Positions 52,698-60,835 of a stretch of DNA of 64,000 bases are shown here, piece after piece. This DNA comes from an uncultured Bacteroidales bacterium (GTDB lineage: Bacteria; Bacteroidota; Bacteroidia; Bacteroidales; Bacteroidaceae), in assembly GCA_902786925.1 (NCBI GenBank), contig CADAEK010000002.1, positions 1 to 64,000 of the forward strand, read 5' to 3'. The notes under the pieces were generated by a model that was not told where the DNA came from, made no database searches, and worked only from the letters and a program-made list of their open reading frames with translations. Within the stretch, counting starts at the first letter, position 1, and each line of letters starts with the position of its first letter. The position numbers and the translations under genes were made by a program.

Positions 52698-53802
52698 GAA
52701 AATACTACGTGCGACGACGGTTGGCATGTCGTTGAACATCTTCTGCAAGGAACTGTTAAGTGAACTGAAGGAAGAGGGTTATGAGATTGTCGCATTGTCT
52801 AGTCCTGATTCTGATTTGAAAGAATTGGGTGAGCGTGAAGGTGTGCGTACTATCGGGGTGCAAATGGAACGCCGTGTGAATCCTTGGAAAGATTTCATTT
52901 CATTGATGAAGCTGATAAGGGTTATGCACAAGGAAAAGCCTGATATGGTGCATTCGATGACACCGAAGGCTGGCTTGTTGTGCATGATAGCTGCATGGCT
53001 GGTTGGAGTTCCGGTCCGGCTGCACACATTTACGGGCTTGGTTTGGCCTACGGCCTCAGGGCTTTCGCGTAGGATTCTAATTCTGACGGATAAAATCACG
53101 TGTGCATGCGCGACTCATATTATTCCTGAAGGAGATGGTGTGAAACGGGATTTACAACGTTGTATCACAAGTAAACCGATGGAGGTCTTAGGTTATGGGA
53201 ATATACGAGGAGTGAATTTGAACTATTGGAGAAAGACTGCAGAGAGGCAAGAAGGTCCGCTTACGTTTATATTTGTAGGTCGGATTGTGCGAGAGAAAGG
53301 AATGAATGAGTTGGTTGAGGCTTTTGTGAAATTAAATCAAGAATATCCAAAGACCCGCCTGCTGCTTGTTGGACCCTATGAGAATGATTTGGACCCAGTG
53401 TCCTCTAAAACAAAGAACTTGATTGAGACATGCCCTTCTATTGAAGCGGTTGGAAGTCAGAAGGATGTTCGTCCATTCTATGAACAAAGTGATGTGCTGG
53501 TGTTCCCAAGTTATCGTGAAGGCTTCCCCAATGTTGTAATAGAGGCGGGAGCGATGGAATTGCCAAGCATTGTTACGGATATCAATGGATCGAGAGAGAT
53601 TGTTGAGAATGGGAGGAATGGATTGATTGTTCCCCCATGTGACGAACATGCCTTATATGATGCGATGAAATGGATGGCGGAGCATCCTGATGAGAGGAGA
53701 AGGATGGCTGAGAATGCCCGTCCGATGGTTGCAAATCGTTTTGAACAAGGATTCGTGAGGAAGTGTCTCAAAGAATATTATAAGGAGATATTGCCTATAT
53801 AA
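52690..53802 (+). CDS. glycosyltransferase family 4, likely second sugar
   Basis: 370 residues, GTG start inside the previous gene (8-bp overlap). 'MHKEKPDMVHSMTPKAGLLC', 'HTFTGLVWPTASGLSRRIL', 'FVGRIVREKGMNELVEAF' and 'EGFPNVVIEAGAME' (E-x7-E) match PglA/CapM-like enzymes that act right after a PglC-type initiator. Retaining transferase on the lipid carrier at the inner membrane. Confidence 0.87.
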   Translation: MGKKILRATTVGMSLNIFCKELLSELKEEGYEIVALSSPDSDLKELGEREGVRTIGVQMERRVNPWKDFISLMKLIRVMHKEKPDMVHSMTPKAGLLCMIAAWLVGVPVRLHTFTGLVWPTASGLSRRILILTDKITCACATHIIPEGDGVKRDLQRCITSKPMEVLGYGNIRGVNLNYWRKTAERQEGPLTFIFVGRIVREKGMNELVEAFVKLNQEYPKTRLLLVGPYENDLDPVSSKTKNLIETCPSIEAVGSQKDVRPFYEQSDVLVFPSYREGFPNVVIEAGAMELPSIVTDINGSREIVENGRNGLIVPPCDEHALYDAMKWMAEHPDERRRMAENARPMVANRFEQGFVRKCLKEYYKEILPI

Positions 53803-53833
53803 ACAACACACACAATGTAAAAACGACATTTTT

Positions 53834-54877
53834 ATGAAACTCTCTGTCATTGTACCCGTTTATAACGTGGAGAAATTTCTTCCTCGTTGCCTCGATTCGT
53901 TGCTGCGTCAGGGCTTAGAATTGGGTGAATATGAAGTGATTTGTGTAAATGATGGATCTCCTGATAATTGCGCCGCCATCTTGGCAGAATATGAACAAAA
54001 GCACCCCGATATTTTTAAGGTCATTACACAAGAGAATAAAGGGTTGGGAGGTGCACGAAATACAGGCATGAAGGTGGTGCAAGGAGACTGGGTTACATTT
54101 CTTGATAGCGATGACTACATCATAGATTATGGTTACAAATATATTCTGGATCATTTTTGTGAGGAAGGAATAGATGTGATACATTTCAACTGTATGCTCA
54201 CCTATACAGATGGCAAGTCGCTCTGTGATAGTGACGCAAAACCGGACGGGAAGGTTTCGTTTGATGGCGACGGTGCAGAGGCATACAATTATATGTCTTT
54301 ACCTTATGTGTGGTTGAAATTTTACAAACATTCTTTTTTGGACAAGAATGGCGTTTTCTTTGAAACAGCTTTTATGGAGGATGAACCTTTTAATTTTGAT
54401 GTTTTTCGTCATTCTCCTCATTTGCGGATTGTTACAAGTACCATATATCGATATGAGCAAGGGAATCCGACATCTCTGCTGACTACTAATGATAAAGAGA
54501 AAATATTGCATCAGTTGAAGTGGCTGCTGTTCGTGGTAGACAAGATGAATAATTATTTACAAGAGGACAATGGGGTGATTGCTAATGCGGCAAAGAGGAA
54601 TATAAACACTTTTCTAAAAGCATATTATAATAAGATGTTGAAGGCACGCTTTAATCGAAGTGAGTGGCGCGAATATACAAATATGCTTCAGAATGTGCCA
54701 GTAAAGAGGATTGACACTTCTCGAGAGATAACAAATTTTGGTAGAATTATTAATCACTTAAAGAATCTATCAACTACTTCATACTTGATTTACTGCATTA
54801 TGGGATTCGTTCTAAGAGGAGTTTTCACAAGTTTAGTTCGTCCACGTATTATAGCGTCGTATTCCTCAAAGAAATAA
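53834..54877 (+). CDS. glycosyltransferase family 2, paralogue 1
   Basis: 347 residues. 'MKLSVIVPVYNVEKFLPRCL', 'CVNDGSPDNCAAILAEYE', 'QENKGLGGARNTG' and 'TFLDSDDYIID' are the GT2 blocks. The N-terminal 110 residues are nearly the same as in the genes at 54883 and 56933, while the C-terminal 200 differ, so the three share a donor-site module with different acceptor parts. Confidence 0.88.
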   Translation: MKLSVIVPVYNVEKFLPRCLDSLLRQGLELGEYEVICVNDGSPDNCAAILAEYEQKHPDIFKVITQENKGLGGARNTGMKVVQGDWVTFLDSDDYIIDYGYKYILDHFCEEGIDVIHFNCMLTYTDGKSLCDSDAKPDGKVSFDGDGAEAYNYMSLPYVWLKFYKHSFLDKNGVFFETAFMEDEPFNFDVFRHSPHLRIVTSTIYRYEQGNPTSLLTTNDKEKILHQLKWLLFVVDKMNNYLQEDNGVIANAAKRNINTFLKAYYNKMLKARFNRSEWREYTNMLQNVPVKRIDTSREITNFGRIINHLKNLSTTSYLIYCIMGFVLRGVFTSLVRPRIIASYSSKK

Positions 54878-54882
54878 TCAGA

Positions 54883-55881
54883 ATGAAACTATCAGTTGTC
54901 GTTCCTGTCTATAACGTGGAGAGATTTCTCCCCCGTTGTCTTGGCTCATTGCTTCGCCAAGGTTTGGAAGTGGAAGAGTATGAGGTTATTTGTGTAAATG
55001 ATGGCTCACCTGACAATTGTGCAGCCATACTCGCAGAGTACGAGCGTGAGCATCCTGACATTTTTAAGGTCATCACGCAGAGGAATCAAGGACTAAGTGC
55101 TGCTCGGAATATGGGTTTGAGGGTGGCACAAGGTGAATGGGTCACATTTGTGGATTCCGATGATTATGTGGTGGATGACGCATATAAGTATCTACTCGAA
55201 CATTTCGGTAAGGAAAACGTTGATGTTGTGGCATTTGGGTATCATTATGTATACACTGATGGCATTGAAAGACCATATGCGGGAGATGCAATAAGAGGTC
55301 ATGTTGTATATGATGGGGATGGTGCAGAGGCTCATAATAAGTATGAGCTGCCTTACGCGTGCTCGAAACTCTATAGACGAATGTTTTTGCAGACACACGC
55401 TGTTTCTTTTACATCTATCTATATGGAGGACTTGTTGTTTGTTTTCCAATTGTTAAGAAATAAGCCTCACCTTATTTATACTGATTGTAAGGTATATGGA
55501 TATGAGAAAAATAATACGGTTTCACTAATGCATATAAATGATAAGAGATTGGTGCTCAAACAGATGGAATGAACTCTTTCCGGCGCAGAGTGTCTGAATT
55601 GTTATATGCAAGGGGATGATATTGGAATGGCATCAGCAGCATTGCGAGGGATTCATATATACGTTGACCATTTTTATCGTAAGGCTTTCCGTGTCTTCCT
55701 TACATGGAAAGAATGGAAACTCTTATTTCGACGGCTCAAGCGGATGCCAATCCACAAGGCTACGAAAACGCAAATAACACCGAAAAGAATAGCCTTAATT
55801 AAGAACATGTCATCTTACTCTTATTTGGGCTATCTCATAATCAGTGTCTTCTATAGAAAGTTTATCTACAAAGCAGAATGA
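54883..55881 (+). pseudogene. GT2 paralogue 2, interrupted by one Trp-to-stop change
   Basis: The frame is open for 229 codons, has TGA at 55570-55572, and continues in the same frame to 55881. Reading TGA as Trp gives 'LKQMEWTLSGAECLNCYMQG', which aligns with 'LHQLKWLLFVVDKMNNYLQE' of paralogue 1. The whole would be 332 residues, the normal size. A point mutation TGG to TGA explains it. The stop overlaps the Stealth gene start (ATGA), so coupling to that gene may be lost. Confidence 0.85.
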
Positions 55882-56897
55882 AAAAACAGGCAATGAATAA
55901 AATTGATTTTGTGGTACCTTGGGTGGATAGTAGTGATCCTGAGTGGATTAAGTTATATAACTATTATCGCCCAGAAAATCCCATTATGGATAGGGGACGA
56001 TTTAGAGATTGGGGAATCTTCCTGTATTGGTTTAGGGCTGTTGAACAGTATGCTCCATGGGTGAATAAGGTCTATTTGGTAACTAATGGGACGTTCCCGA
56101 AGTGGATTAATCCTGAATGCCCTAAACTGGTATTGGTCAAACATGAAGATTACATTCCTAAGCAATACCTTCCTACTTTTAGTTCCCATACGATTGAATT
56201 GAATATGGATAAGATTCCTGGCCTTTCGGAACATTTTGTGTATTTTAATGATGATGTATTTTTGAATGCGCCAGTTAGTCCTAAGGATTATTTTCGGGAT
56301 GGCTTGCCTTGCGATTGTAATGAAGAAACACTTTTCATTAATCCTTGGTATGACCATACTAATAGATTCTGTGTAAAAATCGCGCTTTTTTGTGATATGG
56401 CTGTGATTAATGGTCATTTCAACCGTTGGCAGACTGTGAAAAATGCACCATGGAAGTGGTTCGGACCGCATTTGTGGGGGAAATCAATCATCTCTAATTT
56501 ACTGCAGATTGGATTAGAAAATTTTGAGTTTTTCCGTTGGCGTCATTGGGAGCAGCCATTGCTAAAGTCTGTTATTCAAGAACTATGGGAACAAGAGCCG
56601 GATATTATGAGTGAGAGTTGTTCTCGTTTTCGCAAGGAAGTGTCCCTTAATCAATATGTATTTCGCTATTGGCAGTTTGCCAGCAACCGTTTCCATCCAG
56701 TAAAAATGGATAGTGGTGCTGTTTTCCCAATCAAGCAGGTGAATAATATCTGTAACGCTTTAAAGAGTGGTAAGTTGAAGTCTGTTTGTGTCAATGATGG
56801 GCCCTATTGTACCGATGAGGAGGCAATATTGATTAAACAATCCCTTCAAAAGGTTTTCGGAGAAAAATTCCCCAATAAATCTATGTTTGAAATATAG
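55878..56897 (+). CDS. Stealth-family capsular phosphotransferase
   Basis: 339 residues. 'KIDFVVPWVDSSDPEWIKLY' is Stealth CR1, 'RFRDWGIFLYWFRAVEQYAP' with 'VYLVTNGTFPKWI' and 'FNDDVFL' are CR2, and later 'NRWQTVKNAPWKWFG' and 'FRKEVSLNQYVFRYWQF' CR3/CR4-like. These enzymes transfer hexose-1-phosphate from a UDP-sugar and make phosphodiester-linked polymers. It supports phosphodiester bonds in the product, in line with the LicD genes. Confidence 0.9.
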   Translation: MKKQAMNKIDFVVPWVDSSDPEWIKLYNYYRPENPIMDRGRFRDWGIFLYWFRAVEQYAPWVNKVYLVTNGTFPKWINPECPKLVLVKHEDYIPKQYLPTFSSHTIELNMDKIPGLSEHFVYFNDDVFLNAPVSPKDYFRDGLPCDCNEETLFINPWYDHTNRFCVKIALFCDMAVINGHFNRWQTVKNAPWKWFGPHLWGKSIISNLLQIGLENFEFFRWRHWEQPLLKSVIQELWEQEPDIMSESCSRFRKEVSLNQYVFRYWQFASNRFHPVKMDSGAVFPIKQVNNICNALKSGKLKSVCVNDGPYCTDEEAILIKQSLQKVFGEKFPNKSMFEI

Positions 56898-56932
56898 AGG
56901 ATGACTCGGTAACACAACATAAACACGTTCTT

Positions 56933-57979
56933 ATGAAACTATCAGTTATTGTCCCTGTTTATAACGTAGAACAGTATCTTCCCCGTTGTTTGGATTCATT
57001 ATTGCGTCAAGGTCTGGAAGTTGGGGAATATGAAATCATTTGTGTCGATGATGGTTCGCCTGATAACAGTGCTTCCATACTTGGGAAATACAAAGCATAC
57101 AAACCTAATATCTTTAAAATTATTACACAAGAGAATCAGGGCTTGGGTGCCGCGAGGAACGTCGGTTCTTCATTGGCGCAAGGGGAATACATCACTTATC
57201 TTGATAGTGATGACTACATCATTGATAATGCATACTCTTATCTGTTGGAACAATTTTGTCAAGACAAACCTGATGTTCTTTGCTATCAGATGCTCCGTAT
57301 TTATACAGATGGAACAGCGGTACATGATTCAAATGCCCGACCTGATGGTGAAATAATTTTCGATGGTGATGGTGTGTATGCATATAATCATTGGCCCTTG
57401 CCGTTCGTGTGGTCAAAGTTCTATCGCCGTGCTTATTTGGAAGAGCATCGCATCAAATCGGAAATTGTAATATGTCAGGATGAAATCTTTAATTTTGATG
57501 TGTTTAGCCATCATCCTCGCACGCGTGTTGTTAGTAGCAACGTGTGCCGTTATGAACAAGGTAATTCATTTTCTATCCAGAAGATTGTTGATAAGGAGAT
57601 GGTTCTCGTGCAATTGAATGACTTGATTTATAATATTGGTTTGATGCGAAAATACATTGAGTCGGGGGATGGGGATTTGCGTCCTGCGGCTCGCCGTAAT
57701 ATTGATAATTTCTTGAACGTGTATTATCGGAAGATGACGAAATCGGAACGTCTAACTAAAGATGAGTGGATGAGAAACCGACGTTTGACTAAAGACTACT
57801 CTTTCTCTGCTGAACGACGACAAGAAAAATGCGATATTCGAGGGAAAATATTACGATGGATGCAAGAATGGTCTGGTACATCTTATGTGGGATATAATGT
57901 CGTGTATTTTATACGGCATACGTTGTTCCAACGTTTTTATTATCCGTTATTTGTCGAGCGGCATAGGAAGAAAGCGTAA
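56933..57979 (+). CDS. glycosyltransferase family 2, paralogue 3
   Basis: 348 residues. 'MKLSVIVPVYNVEQYLPRCL', 'CVDDGSPDNSASILGKYK', 'QENQGLGAARNVG' and 'TYLDSDDYIID' match GT2. Closest to paralogue 1, including 'FVWSKFYRRAYLEEHR' and 'CQDEIFNFDVF'. Last gene of the long plus-strand locus; a 294-bp gap with a new promoter follows. Confidence 0.88.
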   Translation: MKLSVIVPVYNVEQYLPRCLDSLLRQGLEVGEYEIICVDDGSPDNSASILGKYKAYKPNIFKIITQENQGLGAARNVGSSLAQGEYITYLDSDDYIIDNAYSYLLEQFCQDKPDVLCYQMLRIYTDGTAVHDSNARPDGEIIFDGDGVYAYNHWPLPFVWSKFYRRAYLEEHRIKSEIVICQDEIFNFDVFSHHPRTRVVSSNVCRYEQGNSFSIQKIVDKEMVLVQLNDLIYNIGLMRKYIESGDGDLRPAARRNIDNFLNVYYRKMTKSERLTKDEWMRNRRLTKDYSFSAERRQEKCDIRGKILRWMQEWSGTSYVGYNVVYFIRHTLFQRFYYPLFVERHRKKA

Positions 57980-57998
57980 TAGCAAAAGAATGATAAAA

Positions 57999-58116
57999 TG
58001 TTAGCTCATTGGTGGAGATTCAATTAAAAACGTGCCTCGTCGAAAAGTGCCTGAGGGATTGTTACAAGAGTGTTTTGATGATAAATCTAATTCGAAATGA
58101 TAAAGATGAGCTAACA
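57999..58116. repeat. 11-bp inverted repeat enclosing about 96 bp
   Basis: TGTTAGCTCAT at 57999-58009 and ATGAGCTAACA at 58106-58116 are perfect inverted copies, at the end of the long locus. The enclosed bases hold no frame. The rest of the gap (58117-58246) shows only the promoter listed next. Confidence 0.55.
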
Positions 58117-58246
58117 ACCCCCTGTCCCATAAACCTATAGTGATGTTTCTGAAGTTGGGATGTTTCTGTAGCTGCATTTAATGAATAGTTTTGAGAGAAA
58201 AGTACCCTTTTAAATAGAAAAAGGTGTAAGTTTGAAAAAATAGTGC

Positions 58247-58254
58247 TAATTTTG
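58247..58254 (+). promoter_or_regulatory. -7 box TAATTTTG for aminotransferase gene
   Basis: TAATTTTG matches TAnnTTTG, 20 bp before the ATG at 58274. No TTTG at the right -33 distance; one lies 16 bp upstream. Suggests the last genes have their own transcript. Confidence 0.55.
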
Positions 58255-58273
58255 CAAAAATTATTGTTATTAT

Positions 58274-59422
58274 ATGGATAGAATTAATTTGTGTCTTGCT
58301 CACATGAGCGGCAACGAAATGCAATATATTCAAGAGGCATTTGATACGAATTGGGTCGTACCACTTGGCCCAAACGTGAATGCTTTTGAAGAGGATTTGG
58401 AGGATTTCGTGAATGAAAATGGCGCGTTGGATAAGAAAGTGGTGGCATTGAGTGCAGGTACGGCGGCGATTCATTTGGGACTGATTATGTTAGGGGTAGG
58501 TAAGGGTGACGAGGTGATTTGCCAGTCGTTTACTTTTGCTGCTAGTGCAAATCCTATCGTTTATTTAGGAGCATCGCCTGTGTTTGTGGATAGTGAGCCG
58601 GATACATATAACATGGATCCGCAATTGCTGGAAGATGCGATTAAAGGCAGAATCGCAAAGACTGGTAAGAAGCCAAAGGCCATTATTCCAGTTTATTTGT
58701 ATGGCATGCCTGCCAAGATAGATGAAATTATGGAGATAGCATGCCGCTATGAGATTCCTGTGCTTGAAGATGCAGCAGAAGGCTTTGGCTCTCGGTATAA
58801 AGGCCAAGTGTGCGGCACTTTTGGCACTTATGGCGTGATGTCATTTAATGGTAACAAGATGATTACGACAAGTGGTGGTGGTGCTCTGATTTGTCCTGAT
58901 GCGGAAGCCAAAAAGCGTGTGATGTTCTATGCAACTCAGGCGCGCGAACCATATCCATATTATCAGCATGAGCGGATTGGCTACAATTACCGGATGTCTA
59001 ATATTTGTGCAGGAATTGGCCGGGGACAAATGACGGTGGCAGATGAGCATATAAAACATCATCAGTGGGTGCACGAGCAATATGTGCAGCGACTGGGTGA
59101 TGTGGATGGATTGATTGTGCATTGTGCGCCAGGAGATGAGATGCAATCGAATTACTGGCTTTCAACCATTCGCTTCGAAGATGGCAAGCATGTAATCTCC
59201 GATGACTTGCTGCCTTTTGCGGAGAGATTGAGTGAAGCAAATATTGAGACCCGTCCCTTGTGGAAACCGATGCATTTACAGCCCGTGTATAAAGATGCTC
59301 CCGCATACACTAATGGAGTGAGTGAACATTTGTTCAAGAGCGGGTTGTGTTTGCCTAGTGGCCCATGTGTGAGAGAAGCGGAGCTGGACTATATTGTAAA
59401 GAAAATTAAAGAGAATCTGTAA
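58274..59422 (+). CDS. DegT/DnrJ/EryC1/StrS sugar aminotransferase
   Basis: 382 residues. 'ALSAGTAAIHLGLIMLGVGK', 'VICQSFTFAASANPIVYLGA' and 'PVLEDAAEGFGSRYKG' are PLP-fold blocks; Lys195 in NGNKMITTSGGG is the likely Schiff-base residue. Converts a keto nucleotide sugar to an amino sugar (PglE/ArnB group). It pairs logically with the 4,6-dehydratase at 60836, which would supply the 4-keto substrate, giving for example a diamino-trideoxy sugar precursor. Confidence 0.9.
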   Translation: MDRINLCLAHMSGNEMQYIQEAFDTNWVVPLGPNVNAFEEDLEDFVNENGALDKKVVALSAGTAAIHLGLIMLGVGKGDEVICQSFTFAASANPIVYLGASPVFVDSEPDTYNMDPQLLEDAIKGRIAKTGKKPKAIIPVYLYGMPAKIDEIMEIACRYEIPVLEDAAEGFGSRYKGQVCGTFGTYGVMSFNGNKMITTSGGGALICPDAEAKKRVMFYATQAREPYPYYQHERIGYNYRMSNICAGIGRGQMTVADEHIKHHQWVHEQYVQRLGDVDGLIVHCAPGDEMQSNYWLSTIRFEDGKHVISDDLLPFAERLSEANIETRPLWKPMHLQPVYKDAPAYTNGVSEHLFKSGLCLPSGPCVREAELDYIVKKIKENL

Positions 59423-59447
59423 CGGCTCAAATGTGGTGAGACTGAAT

Positions 59448-60695
59448 ATGAAACGTTTTTTCTTGCTATTGGCTCTGAGCATGTGTGTATTGTTGCTTGG
59501 AGCCCAGAAACCCTATAAGTGGAAAGCTCCAAAGCAACCCAAACGACCTAAATGGGAGGCTCCCAAACCAGAGCTGCCTGAAGTAATAGATGTATGGAGA
59601 CCATACGGATTAGCGGATAACTGGTTCGTTGAATTGAGCGGTGGCGCAAGCATCTCAAGGGCAGAAAATATGGGTGGACATGGACTCTTGAAAGTGTGTG
59701 CTCCCGCTTTCGATTTCGGTTTGGGCAAATCCTTTTCGCCGATTTGGTCCACTCGATTGGCTGCATCTTATAAGAAACAAAAGGGGTGGGTAAGCCCTCA
59801 AGTGCTAAAGTCTATGTCGGCACTAGTCGGTGATGGCGATTATAATTTTAATATGTTCAGTGTCGGCTTGGATGAGATGTTTAGTATCACAGACTGGTTA
59901 TGTCCTTATAGTGAAAAACGTCTGTTCAACATACAATTATTTATTGGCGGAGGCTTTAACTATTCCTTTGATTACGATAAAAAGGTGGCGCGGTGGTACC
60001 GTTATGGATATCCCGTGGATGATGCTGACAGGGTGAACGTTTACGTGCGAGGCGGAGTCAATATGCAGTGCCGTTTGAGTGATATTACAGATCTTTTTGT
60101 CCAGGGTGCGTATTATTGGGTCGATGATAATTACAATGGCGTGCGTCATTCGTCAGCCTCTGCCTTCGATTCTTTTGCGGATTTGATGGTGGGTGTCCGA
60201 ATTCATCTGATGGATCATTATGGCGATTATCGTTACTATAAGGTACGTCGTTGGGAGGCTACGTCCTTGCGTGGCTCCGAATCAAAAGTCTCGGATTACC
60301 TGAATAAGGAGATACAGGAAGAATACCAAGTTCTTGAAAATGTTGAGAAAGTCGCTTTTGGAGAGCTGATGAAAACGCGTATATCATTTTATGTAGACCG
60401 CTTTTATGTAAATGATTACCAGATGGAGAACTTGCGTATTGTGGCCGATTTCTTGAAAAAGCATCCAGACGTGAACCTGATAATTAAGGGATTCAGCGAC
60501 GCATCTGCAAAAAGGGAATCTCCGACTATGCACTTGGCTCAAAGACGTGCTGAGTCAGTGAAGAAAGCGCTGCTCCGATATTATGGCGTAGACCCTTCAC
60601 GTATTGATGTCGAATTTGATGAACAAGCGATTGCCCCATTCCCAATGGTTGGTGAATGGATTGATGGTGTTGTTTTTCAGATGGTGGAGCGATAG
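59448..60695 (+). CDS. OmpA-family outer-membrane protein
   Basis: 415 residues from MKRFFLLLALSMCVLLLGAQ (signal peptide); an upstream in-frame codon is rejected. A Lys/Pro-rich linker (KPYKWKAPKQPKRPKWEAPK) precedes a beta-barrel (about 60-270). The last 105 residues are an OmpA-like domain ('LRIVADFLKKHPDVNLIIKG', 'LAQRRAESVKKALL'), which usually binds peptidoglycan; the binding NX2LSX2RA motif is only partly kept. Placed between two amino-sugar genes. May be a dedicated outer-membrane partner of the polymer. Confidence 0.78.
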   Translation: MKRFFLLLALSMCVLLLGAQKPYKWKAPKQPKRPKWEAPKPELPEVIDVWRPYGLADNWFVELSGGASISRAENMGGHGLLKVCAPAFDFGLGKSFSPIWSTRLAASYKKQKGWVSPQVLKSMSALVGDGDYNFNMFSVGLDEMFSITDWLCPYSEKRLFNIQLFIGGGFNYSFDYDKKVARWYRYGYPVDDADRVNVYVRGGVNMQCRLSDITDLFVQGAYYWVDDNYNGVRHSSASAFDSFADLMVGVRIHLMDHYGDYRYYKVRRWEATSLRGSESKVSDYLNKEIQEEYQVLENVEKVAFGELMKTRISFYVDRFYVNDYQMENLRIVADFLKKHPDVNLIIKGFSDASAKRESPTMHLAQRRAESVKKALLRYYGVDPSRIDVEFDEQAIAPFPMVGEWIDGVVFQMVER

Positions 60696-60806
60696 TAGGC
60701 CGTCTTTGTTTTCTGCTATGGCTGTTTTGGGTGCATTAATGCAAGGAAATATACAAGATGGAACCTTTTTCATGCGGTTTTTTCTTTTTTATACAACAGT
60801 TTTTCG

Positions 60807-60814
60807 TAAATTTG
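60807..60814 (+). promoter_or_regulatory. -7 box TAAATTTG for dehydratase gene
   Basis: TAAATTTG matches TAnnTTTG, 22 bp before the ATG at 60836, in a T-rich stretch that also offers a weak terminator (AACC...GGTT then T-run, near 60763-60788). Confidence 0.6.
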
Positions 60815-60835
60815 CCACGTTTTTGATAGTAGAAT

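Noticed and set aside
55606-55881. Separate 91-codon gene
   Set aside because: It is in the same frame as the GT2 gene upstream and aligns with the C-terminus of its paralogues.
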